From the NCBI GenBank assembly GCA_963745755.1, contig CAVUYP010000001.1, positions 124,001-188,000 of the forward strand: a stretch of 64,000 nt of DNA. Direction: 5' to 3'. Shown here piece after piece: positions 9,752 through 20,038 of this stretch; positions within the stretch are counted from its first letter, which is position 1; the number at the start of each line of letters is the position of its first letter. Under the pieces are notes generated by a model, which did not search any database, was not told the origin of the DNA, and saw nothing but the letters and a program-made list of their open reading frames with translations. Source of the stretch: RHKX01 sp963745755 (GTDB taxonomy: Bacteria; Actinomycetota; Thermoleophilia; Solirubrobacterales; 70-9). A program made the position numbers and the translations under genes.

Positions 9752-9930
9752 CCGACGCCGGCGTCTCATGCAGATCGGCGGCGAGGAGCCGCCCGGGAGA
9801 TCAAGATTGCCGTCCCTTCGGTCGCCGGTGCTTATCGCTCTTGCGACGTCCGATCAACCTAGGTTCGGCTGAAGGCCGGCCAAGGCGAGCTTCTCCCACA
9901 GGCCTCGCTACGGGTCGAATCGACGCTGCG

Positions 9931-10350
9931 TTACTCGCTGAAACTGGACTTCGATTTCGACTTTGATTTTGATTCTGGTTTTGATTTGGTCGTGAACTTG
10001 AGCTTGTCGGGGTTTTTGCCCATCTGCAGTTCGCGCAGGTACTTTTGGGCCGGGCCCTTCTCCTTGCCGTCAATCTTGCCGTTGCCGTTGGTGTCGAACC
10101 GCTTCATGAAGGCGTCGTATTGTTCCTTCTGAGCCTTCTGGTACTCCGCCATCCATTTAGCAAACATTTGCTGCTGTTTCTTCATGGCTTGCTGCATGGC
10201 TCGCGATGAACCGCGCCCGCGACGGGCCTCGGCTCGGGGCGCCAATAGCTGAAAGCAGCAACCTGCGAGCAGCAATGCCAGAGCGATCCTTGCGAGCCGA
10301 AGGCATGAGGGACGTCGAGTCGTTGCAGTAGCCGCGACGAGATGTTTCAT
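9931..10350 (-). CDS. Secreted single-EF-hand protein with Lys/Ser tail
   Basis: About 139 residues. I chose the ATG at 10350 because AAGGAG lies about ten bases upstream and the next residues form a signal peptide: an Arg-rich n-region, ALALLLAGCCFQLLAPRAEA, then cleavage. The frame stays open further upstream. The mature part is a charged helix (MKKQQQMFAKWMAEYQKAQK) followed by one canonical calcium loop, DTNGNGKIDGKE, and LRELQMGKNPDKLKF. The last 18 residues are a Lys-Ser alternation (ESKSKSKSKSS). Function unknown; single EF-hand secreted proteins are frequent in planctomycetes. Confidence 0.7.
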   Translation of the reverse strand: MKHLVAATATTRRPSCLRLARIALALLLAGCCFQLLAPRAEARRGRGSSRAMQQAMKKQQQMFAKWMAEYQKAQKEQYDAFMKRFDTNGNGKIDGKEKGPAQKYLRELQMGKNPDKLKFTTKSKPESKSKSKSKSSFSE

Positions 10351-10809
10351 CTCATGATTCTCCTTGATGTCCAGATCATGGCAGGAACCCATTGCCCAAC
10401 GAGCGGCGTTGGGGCCCTGACCTTCCTTAAGCTCCACTTCGCAGCATGATAACGCACCGGGCACCGGAATGTTATATTGTCAAAGTGTTACAAGTTTGAA
10501 AGCATCTCCCCTGCACGCCTGCCGCGGGAATGGCGGCGCTTGGCAGCACCGCGAGGCGCCAGTCAACGCAACTTATGATATTTATTGATGTTACGAATAC
10601 ATTCAGCCATTTGGGGGTGGCGATCCGTCGGGGAGAGTCGGTCTTGCACGTCGCATTGCGCTGCGGCCCTCCCGGCACAGTCGCTATCGCTCCGCCTCGC
10701 GTTGGAACGCCTGGCAAGATCCCGCCGGCAGCACCGAAAGCCCGCATGCGCGGCCTGCGCGTGTAGGTTATGCTGAAGCTTTCTCTCAGCCAGCCCTCAG
10801 CTTAGATCG
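10351..10809. other. Intergenic stretch between divergent genes
   Basis: No credible coding frame. An AT-rich patch around 10480-10500 contains TTGACA and TATAAC on the minus strand, but they overlap rather than being spaced as a promoter. The region must contain control sequences for both flanking genes. Confidence 0.35.
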
Positions 10810-12396
10810 ATGAGTCGCCGTCGCGCAATCCAACAAAAACCGACGCCCCGGCCGCTCCCTGCTCCCGCCAGCATTCCCCCCTGGCAGTGGTTCACGCTGG
10901 CGGCCGCGTTGCCGCTGGCAATCTGCGCGGCGAAATTGAATCTCGATTTGTGGCACGATGAGATCTACACGTTGGACGTCTTCGTGGCCGGCGGCCCCAG
11001 GAAGATCGTCACCGATTATTCGTTGCCGAATAACCATGTCTTCTACTCGCTGTTGCTCTGGCCCGTTCATCTGATTTCGGACAACAGCTTCGCGTTGCGT
11101 TTGCCTTCGTTCGTTTTCGCGGCCGCAACCATGTGGCTGACGTATCAACTGGGACGACGCCTTAACGACCTGCGCACGGGCGTGCTGGCAGTCGTTTTGC
11201 TGGGCCTGAATCAGATGTTTCTGATTCACGCAATGCTCGTCCGCGGCTACAGTCTGTCGATGTTTCTCTTTGCCTGGCTTTTCAACCTGGCTGTCCCTGC
11301 CGAAGTCGGCTGGAGAACTTCGCGGCTCGTGCAAATCGCACTCGTAGGCGCCGCGTTTTTGTATGTGATGCCGACGAACGTGCTGTTCTTCCTGCCCCTG
11401 GCATCTATCGCCGTGGCGTGGGCGATCTGGCCTCCATCCGTGTTGAGCTCTGTGAACCGGGCTGCCGCCGCATGCAGCGCAAACAACAGGCGTCGCGTCG
11501 TCATGATCGCCGGGGCATGGGCCGCCGCAGTCGCACTGTCGGCCCTGTGTTATGCGCCGATTATCCAGCAGGTTCTCAATCAGCGAGGGCCGCGGACGGG
11601 GTACTCCGTTGCCGGCTTGTTCATGCTGATGAAAAACTTCGTGACGCCGGCTCAGCACGATTTCTGGCCGCTGCTTCCGTTAGTCGGACTCGGGTTGGTC
11701 GTCTGGGCAGTGCGTCGCGTGCGCGGTTTGGCGACGGCGTCTCCGGCCCTGCCGACGGCCGCGGCGATTTGTTTCTGCGCGGTATTCGCCCTCAGTGCGT
11801 TGCTCCAGATCAGCCCCTTCCCAAGAAACTTCTGCCCGCTGCTGCCTCTGATTGCGATCATGGAAGCCTGGGCATTGGGCGAATTGGCGAAAGCAGTCCC
11901 TTGGAAGTCGCCGGCGGTCGAGGCAAAAACCGCCTGGGCTGCAGCGTTGATCGTCGCCGCCGTCCTGGCGCCGCAACTGTGGACCTACCCTGATCGGCTG
12001 GCCGCCTATTGTCGCCGGCATCCCGGCGCTCATGACGGTTATTTCAACTACTATGCCGCCAACTATCGTCCCTCTGCCGTGGTCGAGAGCTTGTACGAGC
12101 GGACGTCGAACGGCCGGCCTTTTCGCATCTTCTTCTCTGACGAAGACCACCTGAACCTGTTTTATTATTTCCAACGCCTCGGGCAGCCCGTGGCGGGCGG
12201 AAGCGAAACCGACCGAGGCGAAGTCTGGCCGACCAAGATCTATGTCATTGGACCGGCCGCGCCGGATTGGCGGAGTTTGTCTGAAAAATCGGGGCTGAGC
12301 GAGAAGACGCTGCGAGAGTTTCCCGAACTGGCGGAGTTCGGATACTACCGCCTGTACGGGTCAACGGAGTTCGTGCCAACCGAGGAAGCCAAGTGA
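10810..12396 (+). CDS. GT-C glycosyltransferase, ArnT/PMT (GT39)-like integral membrane protein
   Basis: 528 residues in one clean frame. A short basic N-terminus precedes many hydrophobic segments (for example WFTLAAALPLAICAAKLNL, ALVGAAFLYVMPTNVLFFLP, LLPLVGLGLVVWAV). The first periplasmic loop has LDLWHDEIYTLDVF, the acidic DE pair expected for the catalytic loop of GT-C enzymes that use lipid-linked sugars. NNHVFYSLLLW follows, as in this superfamily. The soluble C-terminal part (after about residue 400) lacks obvious repeats. It probably transfers a sugar to a lipid or protein at the outer face of the inner membrane. Donor and acceptor are unknown. Confidence 0.7.
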   Translation: MSRRRAIQQKPTPRPLPAPASIPPWQWFTLAAALPLAICAAKLNLDLWHDEIYTLDVFVAGGPRKIVTDYSLPNNHVFYSLLLWPVHLISDNSFALRLPSFVFAAATMWLTYQLGRRLNDLRTGVLAVVLLGLNQMFLIHAMLVRGYSLSMFLFAWLFNLAVPAEVGWRTSRLVQIALVGAAFLYVMPTNVLFFLPLASIAVAWAIWPPSVLSSVNRAAAACSANNRRRVVMIAGAWAAAVALSALCYAPIIQQVLNQRGPRTGYSVAGLFMLMKNFVTPAQHDFWPLLPLVGLGLVVWAVRRVRGLATASPALPTAAAICFCAVFALSALLQISPFPRNFCPLLPLIAIMEAWALGELAKAVPWKSPAVEAKTAWAAALIVAAVLAPQLWTYPDRLAAYCRRHPGAHDGYFNYYAANYRPSAVVESLYERTSNGRPFRIFFSDEDHLNLFYYFQRLGQPVAGGSETDRGEVWPTKIYVIGPAAPDWRSLSEKSGLSEKTLREFPELAEFGYYRLYGSTEFVPTEEAK

Positions 12397-12566
12397 AGCG
12401 GCCGCTCTTGCCTGATCGAAATTCCCGGCCTGGTCCTCGTCGCCAGCCAGCTCTTGCGGCGTTATCAACGCTCGCGATGCACGGTTCCTTTCCTTGATGA
12501 GCGTCTCGCCGAGGGCCTGCACGGCAGGCCCTTGACAATCGACAACGGGACAAACACGCTGGCAGG

Positions 12567-13554
12567 ATGGCACTTCCGCAAAGCAAGCCCGCCGCGATCA
12601 TTGAAACGCAATCGCTGACAAAGCGCTACGGCGACGTCACCGCGTTGAACGGCTGCAGCCTGCTGATCGAGCGTGGCGAGGTGTATGGCTTGCTGGGCCC
12701 TAACGGATCGGGCAAAACGACTTTAATCCGCCTGCTGATGGGCTTTTTGCGCCCACGTCCGGCTCAGCGCAGATTGACGGCCTGAATTGCTACCGCGACA
12801 GCGTGGCTGTGCACCAGCGCGTCGCCTACTTGCCCGGCGATGCCCGCCTGTTTCCTCAGATGCGCGGCCGCGAGGTGCTCAAATTCTTTTGCGACGTCCG
12901 CCCCGGCGCCAGTTTCCGCCGCGGCTGGACCTGGCGGAGCGGCTGCAACTGGAACTGTCTCGCAGAGTGTCGATGCTTTCGACGGGCATGCGGCAGAAGC
13001 TGGCGCTGGCCGCCGTTCTGGCGGCCGAAACTCCGCTGTTGATTCTCGACGAGCCGACCGCCAACCTCGACCCGAACGTTCGTAGCGAGGTACTGAGCCT
13101 GGTTCGCGAGGCGCGCCAGGCGGGCCGCACGGTGATCTTCTCATCGCACGTCATGGACGAATCGGAGCAGGCCTGCGATCGTGTCGGCATCATGCGTCGC
13201 GGCGAATTGGTTCACGTCCAGCGCGTGGCCGAGGTACGGCGGCAGCACCGGATCCGGGCGCGGCTCACGGGGCCGTTGCCGAACGTACCGCGGGAACTCG
13301 CCGCTCAGCTCACCATTTCAGCTTCGGCAGAGGACGTCACGATTCATACGCCCGGCGAACTGTCGCCGTTGCTCGGCTGGCTGGCGACGTTGCCCCTGGC
13401 CGAAGTCAACGTCGAGCCGCTCGGCTTGCGGGCGATCTACGACAGCTTCCACCCGCTCGACGGCAATAACGGCTGCGGGGACAGAGAAAGCGACGCCAAA
13501 CGCGACGAGCGCGAACGAGTGTTGCAGTGGGCGACCCAGGGAAGAACGGCATGA
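12567..13554 (+). CDS. ABC transporter ATP-binding protein (exporter type)
   Basis: Walker A GPNGSGKTTL, signature LSTGMRQKLALA, Walker B LLILDEPTANLDP and the switch His in SSHVMDESEQACD. The C-terminal extension (about 100 residues) is the type found in NatA/CcmA-like exporters. Two single-base deletions, near 12752 (CCCC to CCC) and 12925 (GGG to GG), split it. Restoring both gives 329 residues. Its stop overlaps the permease start (ATGA at 13551-13554), so the two are translationally coupled and form a two-gene exporter. Substrate not indicated. Confidence 0.85.
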
Positions 13555-14374
13555 ACAGGGCGCTGTGGACGAAATCGTTCCGCGAAGCGCGGCTGCTGCT
13601 CTTCGCGCTCTCGCTGTTGATGTTCGTCTTCAACTGGCTGTTCGTGTGGCTGACCAGCCTGGTGGACCTGGGCGCCTACAAGTTGATCATGCAGGCCTTG
13701 CCCGGCGAACTGCAATCGATGATCAACCTGCCGTTGTCCAAGCTGGCCACGGATACCGGTCGGATCGCGTTGGCCTACATCGATCCGGTGGCGGTGTTCG
13801 CCGTGCTGAGTTGGGCCCTGGCTCGCGGTTCGGACTGCGTCGCCGGCGAACTTGGCCGGGGCACGATGGAGATGCTGCTGGCGCAGCCGGTCAGGCGGCT
13901 CTCGATTTTGACGATCCACGCCGTGGTCACGACCTTTGGCGCCGCCGTGCTGGCGGCCTCAGCCTGGCTGGGCACCGTGCAGGGGCTGGCGGCGTGCGGC
14001 ATGTCGGACGGAGTGGCGTACGCGGACTTTATCCCCGCGGCAGGCAACTTGTTTGCGTTGGCGTTTTTCCTGGCGGCCGTCAGTTCGATGATCTCAGCTT
14101 GCGAAAGCTACCGCTGGCGCCGATCGGCATCATGGGCGGTTTCTACATGGTGCAGCTCGTCATCAAAGTCATCGGCCGCCTGGCGCCCAAGTTCGACTGG
14201 CTCCTGTATGGAACCTTCCTGGGAGCGTTCGAACCCCAGGTCATGGCCGTGAACCCCGAGCGGGCTTGGGAGCTGAGCCTGCGGTACGACGGCGCACTGC
14301 TCGGGCTGGGACTGGCGGCGTATGTGCTGGCGGCGGTCGTCTTCTGCCGGCGAGACTTGCCGGCGCCGCTGTAA
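13551..14374 (+). CDS. ABC transporter permease (ABC-2 type)
   Basis: About 274 residues with around six hydrophobic segments, starting MNRALWTKSFREARLL and running through LLFALSLLMFVFNWLFVWL, a large extracytoplasmic loop, then MLLAQPVRRLSILTIHAVVT, which resembles the coupling region of ABC-2 permeases (LAQPV/LPVSR type). One single-base break near 14105 separates the last third (APIGIMGGFYMVQLVIKVIG). Coupled to the upstream ATPase by a 4-bp overlap. Together they probably export a lipid, sugar or peptide, or act in gliding/copper-type ABC-2 systems. There is no neighbour to decide. Confidence 0.75.
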
Positions 14375-14476
14375 GCGTCGCGTCAAGTTCCGATAGCGTT
14401 TTTTCGGCTCGTGCGTCATAATGCGCAAAGTGACGCCCTCTGTTCGACCGCCTCCCTTGTGAGGAGCATAACTTCG

Positions 14477-16140
14477 ATGCCGAAACGTTCGCTGTTTCTC
14501 CGCCTGTTGACCGTCGCGCTGGTCGCCGTGGGAGTCGCCTCTCCCGCCATCGCCGAAGATGCAGGCCAGGAGGATCTCAACCGGGCTATTGAGGCCAAGT
14601 TGTCCGCGGAGTCGTTCCGCGAGTTGGGTCTGGTCGCCGATCTGTGCCAAAGCGCCATCACCAAGGGGCTGAGTAAGGAAAGCGAGTCCTTCGCGAAGCA
14701 CTTGCTGGCGTCTACGCTGCTCAAGCGGGCTGACGCGGTCAGCAGCCCGCTGGTAGACGGCGGGCAATTCGACGTACAGAGCGCCCAGCGGTGGCGCATC
14801 GCCGTACAAGAACTGGAGTTGGCGATCAACGCCGATCCGGAAATGGCGCAGGCCCAACTGCTGATGGGCAAGCTGCAAGCGTTGCCGTTCGGAGACGCCG
14901 AGCGAGCGAAAAAAGCGCTCGATGCCGCCGTCCGGCTGACAGCCGACGACGCCGCCGACCGCGCCGAGGCGCTCCGCCTGCGTGCGTCGGTGGAGAAAGA
15001 CCACGAGAAACAACTGGCCGATCTCAACACCGCGATCCAACTGGCGCCGGGCGACGCCCGGCCGTTGCGCGATCGCGGCAACGTCTATTTGCGCAGAGCA
15101 AGGCGCAGGAAGCCTTGAAGGATTTCGACGCCGCCTTGAAACTCGATCCCGAGGACTCAGCCACGTTCGAAGCCCAGGGGCTGGCGTACGGGATGCAGGA
15201 GAAATGGGACGAAGCCCGCGACGCCCTGACCCAGGCGGCCGACTTGAATCCCGACTCGCCCGTGCCGATGATTCAGCGGGGCCGCATCAACCTGCTCGCC
15301 GGCGATAACGACGCCGCGGTTAACGACGCTACGTTGGCTTTGCAGATTTCGCCTAATAACGTCTACGCCCTGCTGCTGCGGCGCAAGCGCACGGCGAGCA
15401 GAAGCAATGGGAGAAGGGCCTGGCAGACGCCGAGCAAGCCGTCACGTTGGCGCCGGGCGCCAGTCAGTCGCTCCGGATCTGGGCGATGCTCGTGGCCGCC
15501 GCGGGCAAGATCGATGAAGTGCTGCCCGAATTGGAGCGGCAGCACCGTCAATCCCCGGAAGATACGGCCGCGTTGCTGCGTTTGGCCATGATTTACGGGT
15601 CCAAGAAACAGTTTGAGAAGGCGATCGACGCCTACAGCGATACGTTGCAGCATGAGCCAACCAACTGGTTCGCCTTTCAAGGCCGTGCCGACACGTATCT
15701 GAGCATCGGCAAGCAGGCCGAGGCCATGGCCGACTATGAAAGGCGCTCAAGCATGACCCGAACAACAGCGGCGTGCTGAACAACCTGGCGTGGGTGCTGG
15801 CGACTTCGCCCGAACGAGAAGCTTCGCGACGGCAAGCGATCGATCGAGCTGGCCAAGCAAGCCTGCGAGGTCACCGACTACAAGCAGGCCCACATCCTCA
15901 GCACGCTGGCCGCCGCTTACGCCGAGACGGGCGATTTCGACACGGCATCGAAAGTGGTCCAGAAAGGCCGTGGAGATGGGCACCGACGAGCCATGAAGGA
16001 ACAGCTGCTCCAAGGAGCTGAAAAGCTACGAGGCCACAAGCCTTGGCGCGAGACTGCGGCACGAGCCGGCGAAGGCCGAGAGGCGACAGCAGCCGCGACC
16101 TTCGAACGACGAAACCGCCCGCAACAAGAGCGGGAGATAG
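14477..16140 (+). CDS. Periplasmic TPR-repeat protein
   Basis: GAGGAG lies 11 bases before ATG 14477. The signal peptide is LLTVALVAVGVASPAIAED. The rest is a solenoid of tetratricopeptide repeats about 34 residues apart, for example EALKDFDAALKLDPEDSATF, ARDALTQAADLNPDSPVPM, QFEKAIDAYSDTLQHEPTNW and LNNLAWVLATSP. It is followed by a charged tail ending NKSGR and TAG at 16138-16140. Four or more one-base breaks (near 15100, 15390, 15745, 15825, 15970, 16015) change the frame. Expected length is about 550 residues. TPR proteins are scaffolds; the partner is unknown. Confidence 0.75.
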
Positions 16141-16145
16141 GGCGT

Positions 16146-16702
16146 CTGGATCGCGCCGACGCCTGGCACTCGTTTGCGAGTACACCGCCAGCGACAGCTT
16201 GCGCAAGCACATGCTGGCCGTCGAAGCGGCCATGCGAGCCTACGCCCGCAAGTTCGGCGAGGACGAGAAGAATGGGGCATCGTCGGCTTGCTGCACGACT
16301 TCGACTACGAGCGTTGGCCCGATCCGCCGGACCATCCGCTCAAGGGCGCCGGCGATTCTCGCCGAGCGGGGCTATCCGGAACACGTGATCTATGCCATCA
16401 AGTCGCACGCCGACTACCTGCCCGACTGCCCGCGGCGTCTCGCCGCTTGGACAAGACGCTGTACGCCTGCGACGAGCTGGCGGGGTTCATCACGGCCGTG
16501 GCCAAGGTGCGTCCCGAGGGCATCCGCGGCATGCAGAGCGGCGAGCGTGAAGAAGAAGCTCAAGCAGAAGGCTTCGCCGCCGCCGTCAATCGCGAGGACA
16601 TCACCCGCGGCGCCGAAGACTGGGCGTCGATCTGAGCGAGCATATCCAGTTCGTGATCGACGCCATGCAGCCGTCGGCGCCGAACTGGGGCTGCTGCGGT
16701 AA
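16146..16702 (+). CDS. HD-domain metal-dependent phosphohydrolase-like protein
   Basis: About 185 residues assembled across frame breaks: LALVCEYTASDSLRKHMLAV, KFGEDEK, WGIVGLLHDFDYERWPDPPD, ERGYPEHVIYAIKSHADYL, DKTLYACDELAGFITAVAKV, ending with ELGLLR and TAA at 16700-16702. The H...HD...H...D pattern is that of HD hydrolases. Closest in look are the small HDIG proteins found next to housekeeping genes. Breaks here are single-base losses (for example GACCTG read as GACTG near 16618 and CAGGCC read as CAGCC near 16670). No ATG is visible in a suitable frame, so the start near 16146 is a guess. Confidence 0.65.
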
Positions 16703-16951
16703 ACGCCTGGCCGGAACTTGCGGCGTTGCCGACCGCCGCTGGCCGCGCGGCGCTGACTCGCGGTCATTCGTCAGTCGGTAGACTGCTCATGCGAGGTTCC
16801 GACCGATTTCCACGCCACGGGCCAGACGTCGAAACGCCATCGAGGGAGTTCCCCATGCGGCATGTCTGCCTGGCCGGAAGAAGTCGATGTCGTCGCCGCC
16901 TCCGCCAATGACGCCTCGCCGGCGGCCAGGCGCCAGCCGCCGCATGATGAG

Positions 16952-17303
16952 TCAAAACGGCGGCAAATAGACGACATCGGAAAGAACAACACCACCAGGA
17001 ATGCAAGCGGCAGCTTGCCCGGCGGCCACGTAACAGACGCCCAGCGAGATGCCGAGCAATTTGCTCCAGAAGCCGAGCACCAGCAGATTGCGGTTTTCCG
17101 CCGGATTCGCAGCGACACGATCAATAACCGACGCCGAACAAACCGACCAGCATGCCGACCAGTTGGATCGGCAGCATCAGGTGCGGCTTGGCGACTCCCA
17201 TGAATTTGAATGACTCGTGATAGAACAGCAGCATCGTTATGCCGGCCAGAATGTTATAGCCGCCGACGAACCACAACAGTCGCTTCATCCAAAGCGGTTC
17301 CAT
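16952..17303 (-). CDS. Small membrane protein, about four TM segments
   Basis: Starts MEPLWMKRLLWFVGGYN, with AAAGGAG eight bases upstream on the minus strand. Hydrophobic segments follow: LLWFVGGYNILAGITMLLFY, LMLPIQLVGMLVGLFGVGY, then after a one-base break near 17120 NLLVLGFWSKLLGISLG, YVAAGQAA and, with a further break, LAFLVVLFF. It ends near the TGA at 16952-16954 as VVYLPPF. About 115-120 residues. No family recognised. It lies just downstream of, and on the same strand as, the sulfite reductase gene and may be in the same transcript. Confidence 0.5.
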
Positions 17304-17338
17304 GCCGCGACTCCTTTTGCCGGCCAGGCAGCCGCGTG

Positions 17339-19112
17339 CTAATCGGCGACGGCCTGTCCTTCGCCTTCCGCTCGGGCTTGCATATGCTTCGGCCCAGGCC
17401 AACAGGTCTTCGACGCCCTTGCGGTGGCAGAAGTCGCCGAACGTTTCGCCGCGGATGCCGGGCCTGTTTGAAGTACGTGAACAGCGGCCATCAGCGTCGC
17501 ACGACCACTTCGGCCAGGAACCAGGTCTTTGTAGACGAAGTTCAACCGGTCGCCGAGCAGTCGTCCGCCGACGAAGACCGTGTACTTGCCGGCCGCCTTG
17601 CCGACCAGGCCGATGTCCGAGTTATAGGGACGGGCGCAGCCGTTCGGGCAGCCGGTCATGCGAATCGTAAATCGCTCGCCCGACAGACCCAGCCTGGCCA
17701 GTTCCACCTCGACCTCGTCGATCAGCCCCGGCAAAGCCCGTTCGGCTTCGGTGATGGACAACCCGCAGGTCGGCCAGGCGACGCAGGCCATCGACCAGCG
17801 CCGGGCGTTGGAGATTTCATGCGGACAGCTTGACGCCGTGTGCGCGGAGGACGTCTTCCACGCCCACGCGGTCGTTCCGGCGCCAGGTCCGTAAGCAATA
17901 TGCTCTGGTGCGCCGTCAGCCGGATACTTGGCCGGAACGTGCGGCAAATCTCGCGCAGGGCCGTCTTCAACTGCAAGCCGTCCTGGTCGTGGATCCGGCC
18001 GTTTTCAATGTTCAGCCCGTAAAACCAGCGGCCGTCGCCCTGGTCGTGCCAGCCGAGATGGTCGTCGAACCCGTGCACGTCGTCCGGGTGCGGCTCGGGG
18101 AGCTGCTGGCCGTAGTATTCTTCGACCTTGGCCTTGAAGCGCTCCAGGCCCCAATCGTTGATCAGGTACTTCAACCGAGCGACCTTGCGGTCGGCCCGAT
18201 TGCCGAAGTCGCGCTGCACCTTGATGATGTCGGTGGCCACGTCAACCACCTGGTCCGGCGTGACGAAAGCCATCCGCTTGGCGACGCGCGGGGAAGGTCT
18301 TCTTGGCGCTGGGCGTGACGCCCATGCCGCCGCCGACCAGCAGGTTGTAGCCGACGATCTGGTAGTTCTGGCAGATCGCCAGCAGGCCCAGGTCGTTGGC
18401 GTACAGGTCGACGCAGTTGTCGCCGGGCAGGCCGATCGCCGTTTTGAACTTGCGCGGCAGATAGGTCGGGCCGTAGATCGGTTCGACCTCATCGCTGGCC
18501 ATTCGGACCGCCCGCCGACCAGCTGATCTTCTCGCCGCTGTCGGGATCGCGTCAGCCAGATTTCGTGATAGGCCGTGGTCCGCGGGGCCAGATGCTCGGC
18601 CAGGCGGTCGGCCAGTTCCTGCATCTGAGCGTGAACCGGATCGTGGTGATGCGGCGCGGGCAGCACATGATGTTGCGTTCGACGTCGCCGCAGGCAGCCA
18701 GCGTCGAAAGCTGCACCTCGTTGATGCGGTGAATCGCTTCCTTCAGGTTCTGCTTCACCACGCCGTGCAACTGCAAGCCTTGGCGCGTGGTGACCCGTAG
18801 CGTGGTGTTGCCCACCTCGTCGCACAGGTCCAGCTCCGCCAGCAATTGGTCGCTGGTCAGCTTGCCGCCCGGAATGCGTCGTGCGGACCATGAACGATGA
18901 ATGCCTTGTCGCTCTTGCCCCCTGCCCGCGCGGCTGGCGGCGCGATGATCGCGGTCGTCCTGCTGGTACGTGCCGTGATGCTTCAGCAGTTGAATGCTCT
19001 CTTTGCCGAAAAAGTCGTTGCCATCGACCAGTTCGTCGCGGATCTCGCCGCGCAGGTAATTGCTTTCCGCCTTAAAGCCTTCCACCGGACTGAGCTTGGG
19101 ATTGTCTGACAT
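17339..19112 (-). CDS. Ferredoxin/NADPH-type sulfite (or nitrite) reductase, siroheme subunit
   Basis: About 590 residues from MSDNPKLSPVEGFKAESNYL (ATG 19112; a TTG at 19121 is in frame). Siroheme-Fe4S4 reductase that makes sulfide from sulfite with six electrons. Recognisable parts are QLLKHHGTYQQDDRD, GNTTLRVTTRQGLQLHGVVK, VQLSTLAACGDVERNIMC, FKTAIGLPGDNCVDLYANDL, YNLLVGGGMGVTPSAK. The cluster cysteines follow, C-x5-C in ACVAWPTCGLSITEAERAL and C-x3-C in IRMTGCPNGCARPYNSDIG. It ends QARAEGEGQAVAD. At least seven one-base breaks occur (near 18945, 18645, 18530, 18290, 17885, 17815, 17480). Sulfite versus nitrite cannot be decided from motifs alone; the assimilatory sulfite type seems more likely. 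Confidence 0.78.
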
Positions 19113-19323
19113 GGCTGCCAAAGAATTGGAGAAACGGAAACGGCGAGCGCCAGGAAGGAGCCGAAGCCGCTCGCCTGAAAATGGTCACGTACTTGACTAC
19201 CATTGTCATAATTGAGTGGCAATCAGTCAACAGGATAGCTTGCCTGGAATCCCAAGTCACTAGATCTTTCTCGAGTGACAATCCCTGCTTGTGAGCTGGA
19301 CACTTGGCCGTTAGCATGCCCCC

Positions 19324-19845
19324 ATGCCCGAGGACAGTTCAGAACACGTACCAACTCAACGAAATCCCCTCCGGCTTGGGCTGGCGGTTTGGCTGGCAAC
19401 GGGCTTCTGGATCGGCTTCATTCCGTTCGCCCCAGGCACGTGGGGAACGCTGTGGGGCATTCCGCTTGCCTGGGGGGTATCTCAGCTTCCGGAGCTCTGG
19501 ATGCAGTCCGCGGCTATCGCGGCAGTTTGTGCGGCCGGCATTCCCATTTGTACGGTAGCCGCCAGGCGTCTTGGCGGCCGCAAAGATCCCGGCGCCATCG
19601 TGCTGGATGAGATCGCCAGTCTGCCTATCACGTTCCTGATGTTGCCGCTCCAGCCGACGGTGGTCGTCGCGGGCTTTCTGCTGCATCGCTTTTTCGACAT
19701 TCTCAAACCTCAGCCGGCTCGGGCGCTGGAGCGGCTCCCGGACGGCTTCGGCATCATGGCGGATGATTGGATCGCGGGCATTTACTCGAACCTGGCGCTG
19801 CATCTGCTCGTCTGGTGGAATCCGGCAGGGCTATTCGCCCAGTGA
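19324..19845 (+). CDS. pgpA: Phosphatidylglycerophosphatase A
   Basis: 173 residues, clean frame. PgpA removes the phosphate from phosphatidylglycerol-phosphate in the inner membrane. Hallmarks are WIGFIPFAPGTWGTLWGIPL at the N-terminus, DPGAIVLDEIASLPITF and the C-terminal HRFFDILKPQPARALERLPD followed by GFGIMADDWIAGIYSNL, which hold the conserved acidic metal ligands. Hydrophobic segments between them fit a four-TM protein. It is transcribed away from the sulfite reductase; folD follows on the same strand after about 190 bp. Confidence 0.9.
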   Translation: MPEDSSEHVPTQRNPLRLGLAVWLATGFWIGFIPFAPGTWGTLWGIPLAWGVSQLPELWMQSAAIAAVCAAGIPICTVAARRLGGRKDPGAIVLDEIASLPITFLMLPLQPTVVVAGFLLHRFFDILKPQPARALERLPDGFGIMADDWIAGIYSNLALHLLVWWNPAGLFAQ

Positions 19846-20038
19846 CATTCGGCGCCACTGAGCCGAAATTTGCCCGAACGCAAAAGCCGGCGGACCGCTG
19901 ACAGTCGAGTGCGTTTTGCTAGAATGGCGCCTCGTTCGGTTATTTGGCGAATTGCCAGGCACGCGACGTTATCCGCGAGCGGAAGCGTGCTGCATTGTGT
20001 CCTGTATCGGCGCGTCCGGCAGGAAAGAAAGGCTCACC

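Noticed and set aside
10470..10500. Promoter-like TTGACA and TATAAC on the minus strand
   Set aside because: The hexamers overlap or are only a few bases apart, so they cannot act as a -35/-10 pair.
10786..11658. 290-codon minus-strand frame opposite the GT39-like gene
   Set aside because: Antisense shadow: no start signal, Gln/His/Arg-rich composition and no domain; the plus strand has a convincing membrane protein.
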